A stretch of 64,000 nt of DNA from Psychrobacter immobilis. Lineage in GTDB: Bacteria; Pseudomonadota; Gammaproteobacteria; Pseudomonadales; Moraxellaceae. Position numbers and translations under genes: made by a program. Shown one piece after another: positions 27,138-35,421 of the stretch (within the stretch, counting starts at the first letter, position 1; each line of letters begins with the position of its first letter). The stretch lies in contig CAJHAA010000015.1 of the NCBI GenBank assembly GCA_904846265.1, positions 18,451 to 82,450 on the forward strand. The letters are read 5' to 3'. The notes below the pieces were generated by a model. It was not told the DNA's origin. It worked only from the letters and a program-made list of their open reading frames with translations, and did no database searches.

Positions 27138-27302
27138 TATTACTTACCCACGCTATATATTTTATACTTTTTTGGAGTGTTAGCTCCAAGCCCTCATTAC
27201 CTTAGCACAGCAAATCATGAATTCAATTATTTAACAGTCTGTCATTATAAATGTTTCTATCTTTTCAGGCTGAGGGTAATGTTTTATTGATATATTTTAT
27301 GC

Positions 27303-27803
27303 TTATTCAACCTCTTTATAACGTTCGCGATGTTCCTTTTTCATTCTTAAATAATCTTCGTTCTCACGACACTCGTCCCATTTTTGTTTAAATATGCGTG
27401 CTGACTCTGCTTTGACTGGGTCTTCGATTTGTCGTGGCAACTCTTCACGACCATGTGCGCCGCTCTGACCTTTTTTATCATCGGGTACTGGTCCTTTATA
27501 CTTTTTGCCGCCTTTGTGATTGGCATAACGACGGGCGCGGGTATAGCCCATTTGAATAAATTTGCGCGCCATATCAGCACCGACAAAGTCATCGGCCACC
27601 AGATAATCTAAAAACATCTGATAAATTGTCTCGCTGCTCTCAAGCGCAATGTCAGGGGTCGCAAAGCGCCAGTGTGGCAGGATTTCGGATTTGTATGGCT
27701 CTACCAATAATACGCCTTGCTCGCCGCGACCGACCCGATAAAGCTCTGGCTGCGCGCGCAAATCTAGGTTTTTATAATCCAAATCGTAATCGAATGCTCT
27801 CAT
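27303..27803 (-). CDS. DUF4385 domain protein
   Basis: 166-residue cytoplasmic protein matching the DUF4385 family: an N-terminal YDLDYKNLDLRAQPELYRVGRGEQGVLL, the PHWRFATPDIA segment, a middle DMARKFIQMGYTRARRYANHKGGKKY, and a charged C terminus (RIFKQKWDECRENEDY). No catalytic motif is established for this family. It stands alone, downstream of no obvious operon partner. Confidence 0.8.
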   Translation of the reverse strand: MRAFDYDLDYKNLDLRAQPELYRVGRGEQGVLLVEPYKSEILPHWRFATPDIALESSETIYQMFLDYLVADDFVGADMARKFIQMGYTRARRYANHKGGKKYKGPVPDDKKGQSGAHGREELPRQIEDPVKAESARIFKQKWDECRENEDYLRMKKEHRERYKEVE

Positions 27804-27985
27804 CGCTTTTCCCTATTAGTATTCGTCATCTGTCAAATTTATCATTATCAATACTATCGAGTATACTGAGCGCCGCTGTCTAAAAAACAGCACAAAAATG
27901 TTATGCAACCGTGACAGTAAGCGTTTAGCATGAGAAGCATAGCAAAGAGAATTAATCATTGAGCAGGTCTGAGTAGGTTAAAGTT

Positions 27986-28354
27986 ATGACAGTTAATAAA
28001 AACATCCTCAATAGAATCAGTCTAGCTGGCTCGACTGTTACGATATCGTTAAAAAGTATATTTATGATATCGGTGCTGCTGCTCATAAGCGTATTAAGCA
28101 CCAATGCTGCCCATAGCGCATGGTTTGAGCAGTTGATTCCGCAAGGAGAAACTTATACGGTACGTGAGATAGATCGTGATTTGGCGTTCGTGATTGATGG
28201 TTTCATTTATGATGCGCGCACGTCTTGTTTTTTAGCAGTGGGCGATAGAGTGATATTTTTTGAAGGGCGTCATGGTATCGATTACCGCGCGACGGTTTAT
28301 GACTTAGACTCGCGTGAACGTTGCGAGGTGTTGCTACGTAATAAGGTGAATTGA
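27986..28354 (+). CDS. Small exported protein of unknown function
   Basis: 122 residues with a hydrophobic segment (about 27-48, ISVLLLISVLSTNAAHS) that looks like a long signal peptide with cleavage near AHS. The mature part is short (WFEQLIPQGETYTVREIDRDLAFVIDG...) with two cysteines. An in-frame ATG at residue 27 would give a more standard signal peptide. No characterised family recognised. Confidence 0.5.
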   Translation: MTVNKNILNRISLAGSTVTISLKSIFMISVLLLISVLSTNAAHSAWFEQLIPQGETYTVREIDRDLAFVIDGFIYDARTSCFLAVGDRVIFFEGRHGIDYRATVYDLDSRERCEVLLRNKVN

Positions 28355-28419
28355 TCAGTTTTCTATAGGGATAGGCGCAAGAATTGTATTTAATTTATAA
28401 ATTAACAATAAGACTATAA

Positions 28420-28459
28420 AACGAAACTTTTTTAAGTTAAAATACAATTAACGAAACTT
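28420..28459 (+). promoter_or_regulatory. Operator-like direct repeat upstream of the XRE operon
   Basis: AACGAAACTT occurs at 28420-28429 and 28450-28459, exactly 30 bp apart (about three helical turns), with the inverted pair GTTAA...TTAAC between them (28436-28452). It sits immediately before the ribosome binding site of the following operon, as expected for autorepression by its HTH protein. Confidence 0.45.
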
Positions 28460-28475
28460 GCATGGAGGCACTTTA

Positions 28476-29204
28476 ATGAATGAAATCCTTAGAAACGACA
28501 TCCTTAATTTACTGGCGATTGAACTCAAACCTAAGTTTTTAGACGACTTTAACCAGCTACTTAATCTTAAATATAGGGCATGTATCGATAGTATTCGAGA
28601 TATTTTTTACACCCACAATCATGATCATGCTGCTCAAAGGATGTTCGCTAATGCTCAGTTATACCTTGCTGAAGCTGCTCTTCATCAAGTAGCAGAGAAA
28701 CATAAGTTAAAGCCTGTTTTGTTATCTAACGAACACCTTAGTGATAAATATATAATTTTATCATCAAAGTCGTTTAATCTGCTTTTGGTTAGAGGCCAAG
28801 CGGCAAACAAGCATAGAGGAAAATATAAAAGTTTATGGGCTAGTATGAATAAAATTTTAGAAGATAAACAGCTAAGACTAGATTACGATGATGAGATGTA
28901 TTCTAAAGCTTTGGATTCAACAGATATAGATGACAAAATAACTATTGTTATTGAAGCTTTCTACACAATGAGTGAAATTAAAGAAAACCCTTCTTCTATC
29001 ATCAATCCTCACGCATTTTTTAAGTTTAGTATACCTAATTCTAGGAATACAGGATTTCTAACTTCGCTTAGCTACAAAGAGCTTATGAGTATATCGCAGT
29101 CTTCTGAAGAGTTTTTGTCGAACAATGAAGCAGTAACTAAACATAGTCTAATTAATATCAAGAAAAGACTTAGTAAAGCTACAGATGAAGCAGTCAATGA
29201 ATAA
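28476..29204 (+). CDS. Unknown protein paired with an XRE/ImmA regulator
   Basis: A 242-residue soluble, largely helical protein; no characterised family recognised. The frame is open to a TTG at 28458, but GGAGG at 28464-28468 has ideal spacing to ATG 28476, which fixes the start. No membrane segment or signal peptide. Notable features are a HNHDHAAQRMF stretch near residue 45, a poly-charged middle and a lysine-rich C terminus. Base composition is more AT-rich than the flanking core genes. The HTH-metallopeptidase gene starts 21 bp after its stop. By analogy with other small gene/ImmA pairs it may be a toxin, effector or target of the protease, which is inference. Confidence 0.65.
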   Translation: MNEILRNDILNLLAIELKPKFLDDFNQLLNLKYRACIDSIRDIFYTHNHDHAAQRMFANAQLYLAEAALHQVAEKHKLKPVLLSNEHLSDKYIILSSKSFNLLLVRGQAANKHRGKYKSLWASMNKILEDKQLRLDYDDEMYSKALDSTDIDDKITIVIEAFYTMSEIKENPSSIINPHAFFKFSIPNSRNTGFLTSLSYKELMSISQSSEEFLSNNEAVTKHSLINIKKRLSKATDEAVNE

Positions 29205-29224
29205 TAGGAGATAATTGTATAATT

Positions 29225-30358
29225 ATGCTCAATCCTCGAAGATTAGAAAACGCTATGAATGCAAGAGGCCTTACACAGATTGCTATGGCTTCCATTCTTG
29301 ATGTTAGCAAAGGAACCATTAGCAAGTGGATTAATGGTAATCATAGTCCTAGAAATGCTAATGAACGTCTTGGAGATATATCTAATATTTTGAATGTTCC
29401 TATAGAGTGGTTAGTGTCAGAAGATTTAGGTGAAACTTCTGTATCTTTTTTTAGAACTAATACTAGCTCAACTAAAATGGGAAGAGAAGTTGCAGAAGCT
29501 CGTTTGAAATGGGCAGCAGAGATATTATTCTCTTTTTCAGAATGGGTCGATTATCCAGAAGTTAACTTACCCAAAGTTTATTCCTATAAAGAATGGGTTA
29601 GATTAGATGACGAAGATATAATTCAAATAGCTAAAGACTGTAGAAGGCTATGGAATTTAGATAATAAGCCAATTTCCGATCTAATGTTTACTTGTGAAAT
29701 GGCAGGTATATGTATAGTCCAAGAGGAGCTAGGCTATCCAAAGATGGATGGTCTGTCATTTTGGTACAATAATAAGCCTTTTATTTATTTAAATACTGAC
29801 AAGTATAGTGCTTGCAGAGGACGTTTTAATTTAGCTCATGAATTATTCCATTTGATAGCTCACAAGTATGTACCAGAATCAGATTATAAAAAACCTGAGA
29901 TTTACAAATTAATTGAATCCCAAGCGAATCTTTTTGCATCTGAACTTATTTACCCATCAAGTCAATTTATTGATGATTTAATCTACCCTTCAATAGACTC
30001 CCTGTTAATTTTAAAGCGTAAATGGAAACTTTCACTCGCTGCTATGTTGTTCAAAGCTCAGCAATTAGATTTAATAGATGAAGCTAGAGCAACTAATGCA
30101 TGGCGAACATTAGCTAGGAAAAAATGGAGAAAAATTGAACCTTATGATAACGAGATTCCTCTAGAAACTCCTGTTCTATTTCGGCAAGTTATTGACGGAT
30201 TAATAGAACAAGGTGATTTCAGTAAATCGGAGATTTTGAGTACAACTAAGCTAAGTAGAAATGATGTAGAAGATATATTATCTTTACCTAGTCGTTATCT
30301 TGAAAACGATTTCGGTAAGATTATTAATTTCAAAGATAAAGGGTTGAAGAAAGCCTAG
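29225..30358 (+). CDS. XRE-type HTH with ImmA/IrrE metallopeptidase domain
   Basis: 377 residues. N-terminal HTH_XRE domain (about 5-65; LTQIAMASILDVSKGTISKWINGN), followed by a zinc-metallopeptidase domain with HELFH at residues 205-209 and the third ligand region ESQANLFASE at 231-240, as in the ImmA/IrrE (COG2856) family. ImmA and IrrE cleave repressors; fused HTH versions occur in toxin-antitoxin-like and phage-related pairs. AGGAG lies just upstream of ATG 29225. The gene is 21 bp after the 28476 gene and ends 130 bp before tRNA-Phe. Substrate unknown. Confidence 0.85.
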   Translation: MLNPRRLENAMNARGLTQIAMASILDVSKGTISKWINGNHSPRNANERLGDISNILNVPIEWLVSEDLGETSVSFFRTNTSSTKMGREVAEARLKWAAEILFSFSEWVDYPEVNLPKVYSYKEWVRLDDEDIIQIAKDCRRLWNLDNKPISDLMFTCEMAGICIVQEELGYPKMDGLSFWYNNKPFIYLNTDKYSACRGRFNLAHELFHLIAHKYVPESDYKKPEIYKLIESQANLFASELIYPSSQFIDDLIYPSIDSLLILKRKWKLSLAAMLFKAQQLDLIDEARATNAWRTLARKKWRKIEPYDNEIPLETPVLFRQVIDGLIEQGDFSKSEILSTTKLSRNDVEDILSLPSRYLENDFGKIINFKDKGLKKA

Positions 30359-30435
30359 TTAATATTTTAGATTTTTGCTGACCTGACCGAATCCAATAGC
30401 TCGCTTTGGGTTCGGTAGCGAGTTAAGAAAAACAT

Positions 30436-30473
30436 AAAAAAAGCCCCGAACATTGCTGTTTGGGGCTTTTTAG
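30436..30473. terminator. Bidirectional terminator between XRE operon and tRNA-Phe
   Basis: AAAAAAAGCCCCGAACATTG / CTGTTTGGGGCTTTTTAG: stem AGCCCC with GGGGCT, flanked by A run and T run. Serves the tRNA on the minus strand and the plus-strand operon. Confidence 0.85.
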
Positions 30474-30487
30474 AATTCTTAAACGAA

Positions 30488-30563
30488 TGGTGGCTCGAGG
30501 CAGGTTCGAACTGCCGACACACGGATTTTCAATCCGTTGCTCTACCGACTGAGCTATCGAGCC
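30488..30563 (-). tRNA. tRNA-Phe (GAA)
   Basis: Read on the minus strand: acceptor GGCTCGA (5') pairs with TCGAGCC, followed by discriminator A and an encoded CCA. D arm TAGCTCAGTCGGTAGAGC, anticodon loop TTGAAAA giving anticodon GAA, T loop TTCGAAC. 76 nt including CCA. The 3' end points towards the XRE operon. Confidence 0.97.
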
Positions 30564-30685
30564 GTCTTCGTTGAGGCGCTATTAAACTAAATATAGGCGT
30601 TGCTGTCAAGTAGTTTTTGCATAATAGAAGATAAAAGACGATAAATAATCAAATATTGGCAAAATTAACTGTTTCTGCTCTCGAT

Positions 30686-31108
30686 TTAATCTTTAACACG
30701 CAGTAAATCATACTCGCTCATAATACGATGAATATCTGCATCGGCAGGGACAAACTCACGCACACCTTTTTTGACCTCGGCATCATAGACCAGTTTGATA
30801 AACTTAGCATCGATCGCGCGACCGCGATTTTGCTGATGCACCGTTAAATATTGCAAACGCTTGGCATCGGTTTGCCCATCATCAAAACAGCCAACAGCGG
30901 CGATAGGTTTATCATTAAACATACCGACGTATAGATACTGACCACGCTTAAAACCTTGCTCAACGATATTTAATACCTCGATACCATCAGGCTGCGCGTC
31001 ATCGCTATCGTATAATGCCTGCAAGCGCTCTGCTAGCTCATTGTCACGAGCAGGTTTTTTGATAAGTGGTACATCCAAGCTATTAATGGCGATCGCTTCT
31101 AAAGGCAT
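30686..31108 (-). CDS. GNAT-fold protein resembling the acetyl-CoA sensor PanZ
   Basis: About 140 residues. The pattern GMFNDKPIAAVGCF, RLQYLTVHQQNRGRAIDAKFIKLVYDA is a GNAT-like strand-strand-helix layout; QNRGRA stands where R/QxxGxG/A acetyl-CoA loop would be, with A in place of the last glycine. The overall size and motif order resemble PanZ/PanM, which promotes PanD maturation and senses CoA; this is a weak assignment. The start at 31108 (MPLEAIAIN) follows AGGA; the frame extends upstream to 31183 without support. Confidence 0.45.
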   Translation of the reverse strand: MPLEAIAINSLDVPLIKKPARDNELAERLQALYDSDDAQPDGIEVLNIVEQGFKRGQYLYVGMFNDKPIAAVGCFDDGQTDAKRLQYLTVHQQNRGRAIDAKFIKLVYDAEVKKGVREFVPADADIHRIMSEYDLLRVKD

Positions 31109-31368
31109 AGCAGTTCCTATAAACAGAGAGTTTCTATCGTATAAAGTAGCAGTATGACACAGCACAAAGTTATAACACGGCAAAAGTCATAGAAAGTAGG
31201 CTGTAGAATATGATATCTAAAAGTCAGTGCAAATCATGATTAATAATACTGAACACACTATTTTAGCAGAATGAGGTAATTTTGTGCGTGGTTTACCGCT
31301 TGGTCGTGGCAGTAAATGTTAGGGTTTGCTATGATGAGGCTAGATGATATTTAGTACGTACAAACCCT

Positions 31369-31540
31369 AGGGCGTGTCCTCAATTCAATCGATAGTTATC
31401 TAAATGGGTTAAAAATGGCTAAATCTTGCCAAACGGCGTCAAATAGCTGACTAATATCTCGATATTATCTGCGCTATTTTCCTTGTTTGACTGCAATTTA
31501 CCTCATTTTTATCGCCATTTTTAAAATGAGGACACGCCCT
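31369..31540. mobile_element. MITE-like element, copy B
   Basis: 172 bp element with 15 bp perfect terminal inverted repeats: TAGGGCGTGTCCTCA (31368-31382) and TGAGGACACGCCCTA (31527-31541). A second, subterminal inverted pair (TTAAAAATGG / CCATTTTTAA) extends the symmetry. Same element and orientation as 19741-19911. No coding frame. It occupies the 497 bp gap between the PanZ-like gene and hisB. Confidence 0.85.
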
Positions 31541-31680
31541 AATACCTTGATATCTTTTGTATATATCATTTTCTAATACATTTTTTGCTAGCGCTGACCC
31601 AGACACTAGTAAAATATTTAGACATGTTTCGCCTTATTTATTGACCGCTTTTCACTGATAAAAACTGATAGAGAGTAGCC

Positions 31681-32346
31681 ATGACCGCCAATGCAATGAC
31701 GACTGCTGATACACCTGAGCAAAATGCACCAAAAAACCTAAATCTACATGGTCGCCCTGAACGTATTGCGACCGTTGAGCGCATTACTGCTGAGACCCAA
31801 GTGACTTGTACCGTCAATCTTGATGGTACGGGTCAAGGGGTTGTAGATACTGGCGTACCGTTTTTGGATCATATGATTGACCAAATCAAGCGTCACGGTT
31901 TGTTTGACTTAGAAATTAAATGCAACGGTGATACCTTTATCGATGACCATCATAGCGTTGAAGACACTGGTATTACCCTTGGACAAGCATTTAACAAAGC
32001 ATTGGGCGATAAAAAGGGCATTCGTCGTTATGGGCACTTTTATGCGCCGCTAGATGAGGCATTGACCCGCGCTGTCGTCGATCTATCAGGACGTCCGGGT
32101 TTACACATGGACATTCCCTTTACCCGCTCGCACGTCGGTAATTTCGATGTTGACCTGTTTAGTGAATTCTTTTATGGTTTTGTGAACCATTCTTGGATGA
32201 CGGTGCATTTAGACAATCTAAAAGGCAAAAATAGCCATCATCAAATCGAGTCTACCTTTAAAGCGTTTGCTCGTGCGCTACGTATGGCCTGTGAATATGA
32301 TGAGCGTGCACTCAATACTCTGCCATCGACTAAAGAGGCGTTTTAA
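31681..32346 (+). CDS. hisB: HisB, imidazoleglycerol-phosphate dehydratase
   Basis: 221-residue monofunctional IGPD (no HAD phosphatase domain). It catalyses the dehydration of imidazoleglycerol phosphate. Visible are the repeated histidine motifs [13 protein letters not shown] and [17 protein letters not shown] that bind manganese, plus [13 protein letters not shown]. The N-terminal 25 residues before [15 protein letters not shown] are extra and low-complexity. The final codon stop TAA (32344-32346) shares its last A with the ATG of hisH, so translation is coupled. Confidence 0.95.
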   Translation: MTANAMTTADTPEQNAPKNLNLHGRPERIATVERITAETQVTCTVNLDGTGQGVVDTGVPFLDHMIDQIKRHGLFDLEIKCNGDTFIDDHHSVEDTGITLGQAFNKALGDKKGIRRYGHFYAPLDEALTRAVVDLSGRPGLHMDIPFTRSHVGNFDVDLFSEFFYGFVNHSWMTVHLDNLKGKNSHHQIESTFKAFARALRMACEYDERALNTLPSTKEAF

Positions 32347-32990
32347 TGGCTAAAGTAACCAAAGTAGCGCTACTAGATTATGGCATGGGTAATTTGCACT
32401 CTGCTAGCAAAGCACTATCGGTAGTTGGGGCGGATGTTTCTATTACCAATGATCCTAAAGTCGTCGCGGCAGCAGACAAGATCGTCTTCCCCGGTGTTGG
32501 TGCGATGCGTGACTGTATCGCTGGCATGCATGAAGCAGGGATTGATGACGTCATACGCCATGCGGTGTTTAATAAGCCTGTTATGGCCATCTGTGTGGGC
32601 ATGCAGGCATTGTTTGAGCAGTCCGCTGAAAATGGTGGTACAGACTGCTTGGGTATCTTAAACGGCACTGTAGAAGCGTTTGACCCTACGTGGAAGGATC
32701 AACAGGGCACTACCATCAAAGTGCCACACATGGGCTGGAACACCATTAGCGGTATGGATTTTGACCATCCATTGTGGCATGGTATTCAAAACAACGCGCA
32801 TTTTTACTTTGTGCACAGCTATTACTGCGAGCCTACTGATAGCTCACAAGTGGCGGCGATATGTGACTATGGTCAACCGTTTTGTGCCAGTGTCATCCAA
32901 GACAATTTATTTGCCACCCAGTTTCACCCAGAAAAAAGTCATACTGCTGGCTTGCAGTTGTTGAAAAATTTCGTCGAGTGGAATGTGTAA
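32346..32990 (+). CDS. hisH: HisH, imidazole glycerol phosphate synthase glutaminase subunit
   Basis: 214-residue class I glutamine amidotransferase. It supplies ammonia to HisF. The nucleophile region is [11 protein letters not shown] (Cys in VGMQ context), and the catalytic His-Glu pair is in [21 protein letters not shown] and PGVGAMRDC are family-specific. hisF is not in the window; hisA is 21 kb away. Confidence 0.95.
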   Translation: MAKVTKVALLDYGMGNLHSASKALSVVGADVSITNDPKVVAAADKIVFPGVGAMRDCIAGMHEAGIDDVIRHAVFNKPVMAICVGMQALFEQSAENGGTDCLGILNGTVEAFDPTWKDQQGTTIKVPHMGWNTISGMDFDHPLWHGIQNNAHFYFVHSYYCEPTDSSQVAAICDYGQPFCASVIQDNLFATQFHPEKSHTAGLQLLKNFVEWNV

Positions 32991-33029
32991 ATAGACGATA
33001 AATGTGAATTGAATATTTAATTTAGTAGA

Positions 33030-33064
33030 AGGTAGATTATCAATTGTATAATCTGCCTTTTTTA
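33030..33064 (+). terminator. Terminator after hisBH
   Basis: GGTAGATTAT and ATAATCTGCC (one G-U pair) form a 10-pair stem with a 7-base loop followed by TTTTTT. 40 bp downstream of the hisH stop. Confidence 0.8.
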
Positions 33065-33279
33065 TGCTCAGCCATCACTTTGTAGCTGCCACTCTTTAGT
33101 TATTATATAGTCAAGGAATTTTAGAATCGCTACAAGGCTATCGACCGAAGATAGCACACTGAGTACATCTAGGGCGGGTAACACCGTAGCGGTTTAAAAG
33201 TGCTCTGACTATAGTTTAGCCATCATGGTTTAGTGATACTCTCAGTCGTTTTCTACTTGCTTATATTTGGAATATCTCA

Positions 33280-33654
33280 GTGGATTTTACCGCTTTTAAA
33301 ATCAATGTTATTGAAGTGTCTGGACTTGCCAAAGATGCCTTACATATCTATGTCGGCGTCGGCATCTATCTTTTGTGTCTGCTTGTGCTGCGTCCTATCA
33401 TTAAAAACCGAAGCATCAGATCATTCATGGCTTTAGTCGTCGTGACGGGCATTGCTTTATTGGGCGAGTATTTAGATAATCGAAATACGATTGAAGCGTC
33501 AGGCATGGTGGGCTTAAGCCACGAACAGCTGGTCGCCAGCCTCCGTGATTTGATCAATACCTGCCTGCTGCCTTACGTGCTCTATGCGCTGAATAAGTGG
33601 ACGAAGATATTCAGTTCATTCAATCCGTCTACTAAACTGTTAAAGCAGCGCTAA
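33280..33654 (+). CDS. Small membrane protein, unknown function
   Basis: 124 residues, with hydrophobic segments about 24-42 and 50-66 and an amphipathic C-terminal one near 92-106. The start is a GTG at 33280 with no clear Shine-Dalgarno, so the 5' end is uncertain. The E-x-x-D then L-I-N-T pattern (GEYLDNRNT... SLRDLINT) loosely recalls VanZ-like small membrane proteins, but I do not assign a family. Confidence 0.5.
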   Translation: MDFTAFKINVIEVSGLAKDALHIYVGVGIYLLCLLVLRPIIKNRSIRSFMALVVVTGIALLGEYLDNRNTIEASGMVGLSHEQLVASLRDLINTCLLPYVLYALNKWTKIFSSFNPSTKLLKQR

Positions 33655-33752
33655 TATTCTGAAGTGATTTTATTTCAGATATCAAAAAAGTAAACTTAAG
33701 TAGGATTTTATGGTGTAAAATTTATAATATAAAATATATAGCAGACCATATT

Positions 33753-34874
33753 ATGTCTTCATTTAAAATATCTACTTACATTTTTTCTTCTATCATTCTA
33801 TCCCTAACGACGTTTAGCTATCATTCAGCAGTGGCAAGTCAAAACGTCATCATTGACCTAAACAAACCCATATCGGCAGCACTTTTGGCGCAGTATAATC
33901 GTGATGGTATCGAGATTGACTACGATGATACGACTGTATTGAAGCAAGTCTACGTGACGGCAAAAGATGGGGCAATCGCACGTCAGTTACCAAGCGGCGC
34001 TGCTCGAAAGGTGAAAAGCTATGCATTTGGTGAGAAATTAGAAGTCATTGAAGATAGAAAGGACTGGTATGCGGTGCAAGACAGAATTCGTAGAGAGTAT
34101 GACGAGGACAATGATGGCATTGTAGAGACAGACGTTGTTAAATGGGAAAAGGTCTTTGTGAGAAAAGAGCAAACGGGTTCTACTATACCTGCCTCGCTAA
34201 CGTCCAAAGATTTAAACATACTAGCGTATCTATCCGTCGGCGAAGATTACGAGTCTTTTGAAAATGGCAAAGTACTTAACGACTACCTGAAAATAGAGCT
34301 GATTGATAAGGCTTTTTTTGAGAAAAAACGTCCACTTGCCGTTGATTTTTTATCAAAAGATGAAAGTATTAAAAAGAGAAATGGGGTGATATCTATTCCA
34401 ACTGCTGGCAAGGTAGTAACGTTCACTGATAAGAATGTAGATAATGATGGGTATCAGATTTTTGAGTATGTAGGTCAGATTGCCCCGTTAAATCAGTATT
34501 TGGTCAGTGGAGGTTACTGGGAAAGCGGTGACTATAAGATGATTGATAAAAATTCGGGTGAGACGACGCAGACGTTTATAGATTATCCTCATATCTCGCC
34601 CAATAAAAAATATATCATCTCAGCCTATACCAACCCATATGAGCAATACACCGATCTAGAGCTGTATAGAATTAAGGGAACAGACATCATCCCGGTTATG
34701 GGTGCAGGCTTTAGGCATTGGATGCCTATGGAGGAGCCAAGAGACATATTTTGGGCAAGAGACGGCTATTTATATTTAGCGGTTACTCATAGCGCTGCCT
34801 TCTGGAAAGAAAACGGCAACTTTAATGATCTTAATGATACTTTTCAATATATTAGGATAAAGGTAGATTTATAA
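33753..34874 (+). CDS. Exported protein with possible SH3-like domain, unknown function
   Basis: 373 residues with an N-terminal signal peptide (about 1-28, ending SAVAS). The region around residues 65-115 (VTAKDGAIARQLPSG..., GEKLEVIEDRKDWYAVQ) resembles a bacterial SH3b strand pattern. A later region is acidic and glycine-rich. No enzymatic motif recognised. The start has a weak ribosome binding context (AGACCATATT before ATG 33753). It is followed by a convergent lipoprotein gene. Confidence 0.6.
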   Translation: MSSFKISTYIFSSIILSLTTFSYHSAVASQNVIIDLNKPISAALLAQYNRDGIEIDYDDTTVLKQVYVTAKDGAIARQLPSGAARKVKSYAFGEKLEVIEDRKDWYAVQDRIRREYDEDNDGIVETDVVKWEKVFVRKEQTGSTIPASLTSKDLNILAYLSVGEDYESFENGKVLNDYLKIELIDKAFFEKKRPLAVDFLSKDESIKKRNGVISIPTAGKVVTFTDKNVDNDGYQIFEYVGQIAPLNQYLVSGGYWESGDYKMIDKNSGETTQTFIDYPHISPNKKYIISAYTNPYEQYTDLELYRIKGTDIIPVMGAGFRHWMPMEEPRDIFWARDGYLYLAVTHSAAFWKENGNFNDLNDTFQYIRIKVDL

Positions 34875-34889
34875 TTGTTAGGCTAAATA

Positions 34890-35321
34890 CTAGCGAGTAG
34901 CATCGTAAATACGCTCAAAGTTGTTTTCAGTAAACTCAAAACAGAAGTATCCACTATCCTCATCACGATAAGCGGAGATATCTCCCTCTATACAGAATTC
35001 GTTAGAATCTTTAGAAAAAATTAGTTTTTTATAATTAACTAAGTATCCAAAAGGATAAGCTATTTGAGTTTCTGGGTTTATAACAACTAAATAACCAAAG
35101 TTATCTTCCGGAAACACTAAAACTTTATCTTTATCAAAATTGACAGTCTTGTCAGTATTTTTATAGGATATTTGATTATATTCGTCGCAAAAGTCTTCTA
35201 CACCATAGTCATAGTTGCATTCCTCATTGCCATGAATCAAAACTTTATAGTTGGCGTCATCGGAATGTACAGCGCTACAACCAGACATTAGAAGTAAGAC
35301 TATAGCTGACATAAGTCTCAT
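34890..35321 (-). CDS. Small lipoprotein, unknown function
   Basis: 143 residues with a lipobox at LLLMSGC (Cys15), then an acidic/aromatic mature part with four cysteines (C36, C42 region and C-terminal two). ATG 35321 is preceded on the minus strand by TAGGAA. No characterised family recognised. AT-rich compared with the flanking avtA gene. Confidence 0.6.
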   Translation of the reverse strand: MRLMSAIVLLLMSGCSAVHSDDANYKVLIHGNEECNYDYGVEDFCDEYNQISYKNTDKTVNFDKDKVLVFPEDNFGYLVVINPETQIAYPFGYLVNYKKLIFSKDSNEFCIEGDISAYRDEDSGYFCFEFTENNFERIYDATR

Positions 35322-35421
35322 TTAATTATTCCTAAAATAATGTGATGGCTGTAACTGGCGTAGAGACTTTCGAATACTTTTACACTAGACCTAACTATAA
35401 TTCTCAGCTCACTTGCAAAAC

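Noticed and set aside
27137..28460. Attachment-site copy of the tRNA-Phe 3' end bordering the XRE operon
   Set aside because: Looked for the T-arm and CCA sequence near the left border; no copy was seen, so integration at the tRNA is not supported.
31541..31680. Histidine attenuator leader peptide upstream of hisB
   Set aside because: No short frame with a run of His codons and no attenuator hairpin found.
33233..33436. Alternative short frame overlapping the small membrane protein
   Set aside because: It runs in another frame, has no ribosome binding site and lacks a coherent protein pattern compared with the 33280 frame.
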